Source of the DNA: Conus ventricosus
Lineage: Eukaryota; Mollusca; Gastropoda; Neogastropoda; Conidae
Direction of reading: 5' to 3'
DNA length: 64,000 nucleotides
Assembly (NCBI GenBank): GCA_018398815.1
Contig: CM031616.1
Coordinates: forward strand, 74,390,840 to 74,454,839
Shown one piece after another: positions 59,089 to 64,000 of this stretch (the stretch's first letter is position 1; the number at the start of each line of letters is the position of its first letter). The position numbers and the translations under genes are program-made. The notes under the pieces were generated by a model. The model did not search any database. It was given only the letters and a program-made list of their open reading frames with translations, and was not told the origin of the DNA.

Positions 59089-60832
59089 GGATGGGGTCAC
59101 AGGTCTATTGATAGTTACAGACAGAGGTGGATGAAGCCACAGGTCTATTGATAGTTACAGACAGAGGTGGATGGGGACACAGGTCTATTGATAGTTACAG
59201 AGGTGGATGAAGCCACAGGTCTATTGATAGTTACAGACAGGTGAATGAAGCCACAGGTCTATTGATAGTTACAGACAGAGGTGGATGGGGACACAGGTCT
59301 ATTGATAGTTACAGAGGTGGATGAAGCCACAGGTCTATTGATAGTTACAGACAAAGGTGGATGGGGACACAGGTCTATTGATAGTAACAGACAAAGGTGG
59401 ATGAAGCCACAGGTCTATTGATAGTTACAGACAGAGGTGGATGAAGCCACAGCTCTATTGATAGTTACAGAGGTGGATGCAGTCACAGGTCTATTGATAG
59501 TTACAGACAGAGGTGGATGAATCCACAGGTCTATTGATAGTTACAGACAGAGGTGGATGAAGCCACAGGTCTATTGATAGTTACAGAGGTGGATGAAGCC
59601 ACAGGTCTATTGATAGTTACAGACAGATGTGGATGGGGCCACAGGTCTATTGATAGTTACAGACAGAGGTGGATGAAGCCACAGGTCTATTGATAGTTAC
59701 AGACAGAGGTGGATGAAGTCACAGGTCTATTGATAGTTACAGACAGAGGTGGATGAAGTCACAGGTCTATTGATAGTTACAGAGGTGGATGAAGCCACAC
59801 GTCTATTGATAGTTACAGAGGTGGATGAAGCCACATGTTTATTGACAGTTATGGACAGAGGTGGATGAAGCCACAGGTCTGTTTATAGTTACAGACAGAG
59901 GTAGATGAAGCCACAGGTCTATTGATAGTTACAGACAGAGGTGAATGAAGCCACAGGTCTATTGATAGTTACAGACAGAGGTGGATGGGGACACAGGTCT
60001 ATTGATAGTTACAGAGGTGGATAAGCCACAGGTCTATTGATAGTTACAGAGGTGGATGAAGCCACAGGTCTATTGATAGTTACAGACAAAGGTGGATGGG
60101 GACACAGGTCTATTGATAGTTACAGACAAAGGTGGATGAAGCCACAGGTCCATTAATAGTTACAGACAGAGGTGGATGAAGCCACAGGTCTATTGATAGT
60201 TACAGAGGTGGATGCAGTCACAGGTCTATTGATAGTTACAGACAGAGGTGGATGAATCCACAGGTCTATTGATAGTTACAGACAGAGGTGGATGAAGCCA
60301 CAGGTCTATTGATAGTTACAGAGGTGGATGAAGCCACAGGTCTATTGATAGTTACAGACAGATGTGGATGGGGCCACAGGTCTATTGATAGTTACAGACA
60401 GAGGTGGATGAAGCCACAGGTCTATTGATAGTTACAGACAGAGGTGGATGAAGTCACAGGTCTATTGATAGTTACAGACAGAGGTGGATGAAGTCACAGG
60501 TCTATTGATAGTTACAGAGGTGGATGAAGCCACACGTCTATTGATAGTTACAGAGGTGGATGAAGCCACATGTTTATTGACAGTTATAGACAGAGGTGGA
60601 TGAAGCCACAGGTCTGTTTATAGTTACAGACAGAGGTAGATGAAGCCACAGGTCTATTGATAGTTATGGACAGAGGTGGATGAAGCCACAGGTCTGTTGA
60701 TAGTTACAGACAGAGGTGGATGAAGCCACAGGTCTATTGATAGTTACAGACAGAGGTGGATGAAGCCACAGGTCTATTGATAGTTACAGACAGAGGTGGA
60801 TGAAGCCCCAGGTCTGTTGATAGTTACAGAGG
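59089..60832. repeat. 40-bp minisatellite with 734-bp higher-order unit, copy B
   Basis: Marker variants recur about 734 bases apart: the CAGATGTGG unit at 59625 and 60359, the CCACACGTC unit at 59798 and 60532, and the GATGCAGTC unit at 59476 and 60211. So an 18-19-unit block was duplicated as a whole. Confidence 0.88.
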
Positions 60833-61283
60833 TCCCTCCGGGGGGTTGCGACCTTGTCGTGGTCGGAGGGTTTGCGTGGTCCAGTGATCCCTTAGGCTTT
60901 GCTGGCGGGGGCATCAATACTTGGAGATAGGCTGTTTTTTTCACACTGCTTCTAGGCCTGAGAGGTGCAGATGCTGTTTGGCCTAAGCGTAACGTGGTAA
61001 GGAGTTGATGCCCCTGGTAGGGCTTCCCATGTCAGATAGGCTAAGGGTGAGGATCCTGACTAAGAGTAACCCGCCTTTCTCCTTTTCTTGTTTTCTGCCT
61101 CCCTTATTTGGCCCTTTTCTATCTTCGTCTCCTGTCATGTGACGTAGCCTCACATCAAGGCATGTGACGCTCCATCACATTATTTGTAATCATTCTCCAC
61201 CATTAAAGGAAAATTAGTGCTTGCTAGTGTGATTATGAATCGATTGTCTGTAAGTGCCACGGATTAACAGGCTGGAAGTAAGG
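60833..61283 (+). mobile_element. Probable LINE 5' leader, copy B
   Basis: Begins GGTCCCTCCGGGGGG. The 7-base pairing CCCTCCG/CGGAGGG encloses an inner hairpin CGACC-TTGTCGT-GGTCG. GTTTGCGTGGTCC follows. It runs into the gap, and the next contig begins inside a LINE ORF2 on the same strand. Confidence 0.45.
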
Positions 61284-62283
61284 NNNNNNNNNNNNNNNNN
61301 NNNNNNNNNNNNNNNNNNNNNNNNNNNNNNNNNNNNNNNNNNNNNNNNNNNNNNNNNNNNNNNNNNNNNNNNNNNNNNNNNNNNNNNNNNNNNNNNNNNN
61401 NNNNNNNNNNNNNNNNNNNNNNNNNNNNNNNNNNNNNNNNNNNNNNNNNNNNNNNNNNNNNNNNNNNNNNNNNNNNNNNNNNNNNNNNNNNNNNNNNNNN
61501 NNNNNNNNNNNNNNNNNNNNNNNNNNNNNNNNNNNNNNNNNNNNNNNNNNNNNNNNNNNNNNNNNNNNNNNNNNNNNNNNNNNNNNNNNNNNNNNNNNNN
61601 NNNNNNNNNNNNNNNNNNNNNNNNNNNNNNNNNNNNNNNNNNNNNNNNNNNNNNNNNNNNNNNNNNNNNNNNNNNNNNNNNNNNNNNNNNNNNNNNNNNN
61701 NNNNNNNNNNNNNNNNNNNNNNNNNNNNNNNNNNNNNNNNNNNNNNNNNNNNNNNNNNNNNNNNNNNNNNNNNNNNNNNNNNNNNNNNNNNNNNNNNNNN
61801 NNNNNNNNNNNNNNNNNNNNNNNNNNNNNNNNNNNNNNNNNNNNNNNNNNNNNNNNNNNNNNNNNNNNNNNNNNNNNNNNNNNNNNNNNNNNNNNNNNNN
61901 NNNNNNNNNNNNNNNNNNNNNNNNNNNNNNNNNNNNNNNNNNNNNNNNNNNNNNNNNNNNNNNNNNNNNNNNNNNNNNNNNNNNNNNNNNNNNNNNNNNN
62001 NNNNNNNNNNNNNNNNNNNNNNNNNNNNNNNNNNNNNNNNNNNNNNNNNNNNNNNNNNNNNNNNNNNNNNNNNNNNNNNNNNNNNNNNNNNNNNNNNNNN
62101 NNNNNNNNNNNNNNNNNNNNNNNNNNNNNNNNNNNNNNNNNNNNNNNNNNNNNNNNNNNNNNNNNNNNNNNNNNNNNNNNNNNNNNNNNNNNNNNNNNNN
62201 NNNNNNNNNNNNNNNNNNNNNNNNNNNNNNNNNNNNNNNNNNNNNNNNNNNNNNNNNNNNNNNNNNNNNNNNNNNNNNNNNNN
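61284..62283. other. Assembly gap of exactly 1000 N
   Basis: A fixed-length scaffold gap between contig 3 and contig 4. Confidence 0.99.
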
Positions 62284-62369
62284 TAGTGCCGGTAGTCATC
62301 CAGAGGTTGCTGATTGAGGATATCTGTCGATTTGGATTTGTGTTTTCTGAACGACGGATCTGCAACTTA

Positions 62370-64000
62370 CCTCCACTCTTCCACAGGTTCACTTCGTGCT
62401 TAGATTTGTCGGTTTGTGACCCCTCGCTGGTCCTGGACTATGAGTGGTCTGTCCAGACGATCTGCACGGAAGTGACCATTTCCCTGTTCTTTTACAGCCT
62501 ATATTAACTGAACCCGCCTCTGTCTCTCACATCTCAATTATAAGAAAGCAAATGGGATCTATTTGCAGCCACTATTTCTAAGGAGTTCCAGGACACTGAT
62601 TTTCTTCAGAGTCCGGACCCGGCAGAATCACTGACTACCACTGTGATCAACTGTGCTAAAACCTGTATTCCAGTGTCTTCCGACAAACTTCAAATGCCAA
62701 AAACACCCTGGTTCGATTCCGACTGCCAACAAATTTCCAAAGTTAGAAAACGGGCTCAGCGGCGGGTATACCAACGACCTTCGGGTCCCAACGCTAGAGC
62801 CCATCAGAAACTCCGTGCTAAATCAAGACACACTTTTAAAATCAGTAAACGTCGGTCCTGGAGAAGCTTCTGCTCCAGGCTGACATCAAAAACTTCTAAG
62901 AAAAAAGTGTGGAACATCATTAAGAAAATCAAAGGGAAGAACACCTGTCCCACTGTGAACCATCTCAAGTTTTCGGATTCTTTAATAACAGAAAAGAAAG
63001 CAGTTGCTAATCTGCTTGCTTCAACCATTGAAAAGAATTCCTCCTCTTCTAATAAATCAGTCACTTTTGTCAAACACAAAGCCCTAAAAGAAAAATCTCC
63101 CTGCAACTTTTCATCCGACAACATGGAAGACTACAATCTTCCTTTTACATTAAACGAGCTGAAATCTGCCTTACTCTCTTGCAGCGATTCCTCTCCATGT
63201 ATAGATGACATACATTATCAACTATTGAAACATCTCCGCAAGAAGGTCTGAACATCCTGTTACAGGTATACAACCACGTGTGGACTACAGGTTGCTTTCC
63301 ATCCTCTTGGCGGACAGCCCTCATTTATTCCATCCCCAAACCTGGAAAAGATCTTTCTAATCCATCTAACTACCGCCCCATAGCTTTGACCAGCTGTGTC
63401 TGTAAATTGATGGAAAAAATGGTCAATGCTAGGCTCATGTGGAAACTCGAAACCGATGGCCTTTTGGCGAAAGAACAGTGTGGTTTCCGCAAACATCGTA
63501 GTACAGTTGACCATTTGATTCGTCTGGAATCTACACTTAGGAACGCTTTTTTAAACAGACAGCATGCAGTGGCAATTTTCTTTGACTTGGAGAAGGCCTA
63601 CGATACCACCTGGAAGTCGGGGATACTTCATGATCTCCACGATCTGGGTTTTCGAGGTCATCTTCCGCTTTTTATTCAAAATTTTTTGGAGAACGGACAG
63701 TTTCAGGTCCGGGTTGGCACCACTCTCTCTGATGTCCACGAGCAGGAGTTGGGTGTTCCACAGGGGAGCATACTATCTCCTGCCCTCTTTAGTATTAAGA
63801 TCAACAACATTGTTCAATCAGTTCAGCGGGGTTCAGACTGCTCATTGTTTGTGGATGATTTTGCTGTCTACGCAACTGGAAGCCTGTACCCGAGTGTCCA
63901 GCGCAGGCTCCAGCTTTGCGTAGATAAAATCCATCGGTGGGCGGATGAAAAACGGTTTCACTTTTCTGCTACAAAAACCCAGTGTATTCACTTCCATAAT
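62370..64000 (+). pseudogene. LINE ORF2: endonuclease tail and reverse transcriptase (I/Nimb/Jockey-like), truncated by window end
   Basis: Copies the element's RNA into DNA at a nicked target. The start shows the end of an APE-type endonuclease: CLDLSVCDPSLVLDYEW, then in another frame DDLHGSDHFPVLL with the SDH active-site block. A basic linker (about 62553-63230, one frame) leads to the RT domain. After a shift near 63240 the frame is open to the window end and has IPKPGKDLSNPSNYRPIALT, FRKHRSTVDHLI, FFDLEKAYD (catalytic Asp), LGVPQGSILSPALF and FVDDF (catalytic Asp pair). FVDD replaces the usual FADD. At least three frameshifts make this copy inactive as read, unless they are consensus errors. 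Confidence 0.85.

Larger units (their letters stand above)
44060..61283. repeat. Copy B of the 17-kb duplicated block (whole of contig 3)
   Basis: Repeats 5057-21930 in the same orientation. The first 100 bases are error-rich, then identity is near perfect to 54.3 kb, and the satellites at 54.7-60.8 kb are much cleaner than in copy A. The contig is wholly contained in the copy A sequence. Confidence 0.9.

Overview
This is eukaryotic, metazoan genome sequence. Genes have introns with GT-AG junctions, there is little unique coding DNA, and the window is full of LINE, SINE and DNA-transposon debris and long tandem arrays. The tRNA-headed SINE, the CYP2-clan P450 and the LINE types would fit a lophotrochozoan, perhaps a mollusc, but that is inference. 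Three runs of exactly 1000 N (24148-25147, 43060-44059, 61284-62283) divide the window into four contigs.

Contig 1 (1-24147) opens with a cluster of small unrecognised ORFs, LINE 3' ends and repeats. It then carries the first two coding exons of a cytochrome P450 (9438-9795 and 15003-15660, +). The intron between them holds a THAP-encoding transposon flanked by TTAA and several minisatellites. Downstream are a 3.9-kb CT/CA satellite, a 40-bp minisatellite and a LINE-like leader. Contig 2 (25148-43059) has reverse-transcriptase fragments, a tRNA-derived SINE, a 4.7-kb piggyBac relic with another transposon nested in its apparent intron, a 21-bp array next to an acidic ORF, a 52-bp satellite, a LINE C-terminus, and the last two P450 exons on the minus strand (42493-42394 and 41752-41526). 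Contig 3 (44060-61283) is a near-identical second copy of 5057-21930 of contig 1. Contig 4 (62284-64000) is a LINE ORF2 (endonuclease tail plus reverse transcriptase) that runs off the window.

The one gene with clear cellular function is the P450. Its exons appear 5' half (+), 3' half (-), then 5' half again (+). Splice phases join 9795 or 48762 to 53964 (phase 1), and 42394 to 41752 (phase 1). A piece of about 65 codons, including the K-helix ExxR, is missing between them. The simplest reading is one gene on a scaffold where contig 3 is a redundant copy and contig 2 is placed backwards. The two copies carry complementary damage: exon 1 is intact in copy A and frameshifted in copy B, while exon 2 is broken in copy A and open in copy B. 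That pattern suggests sequencing error rather than pseudogenes. Almost everything else is mobile-element or satellite DNA.
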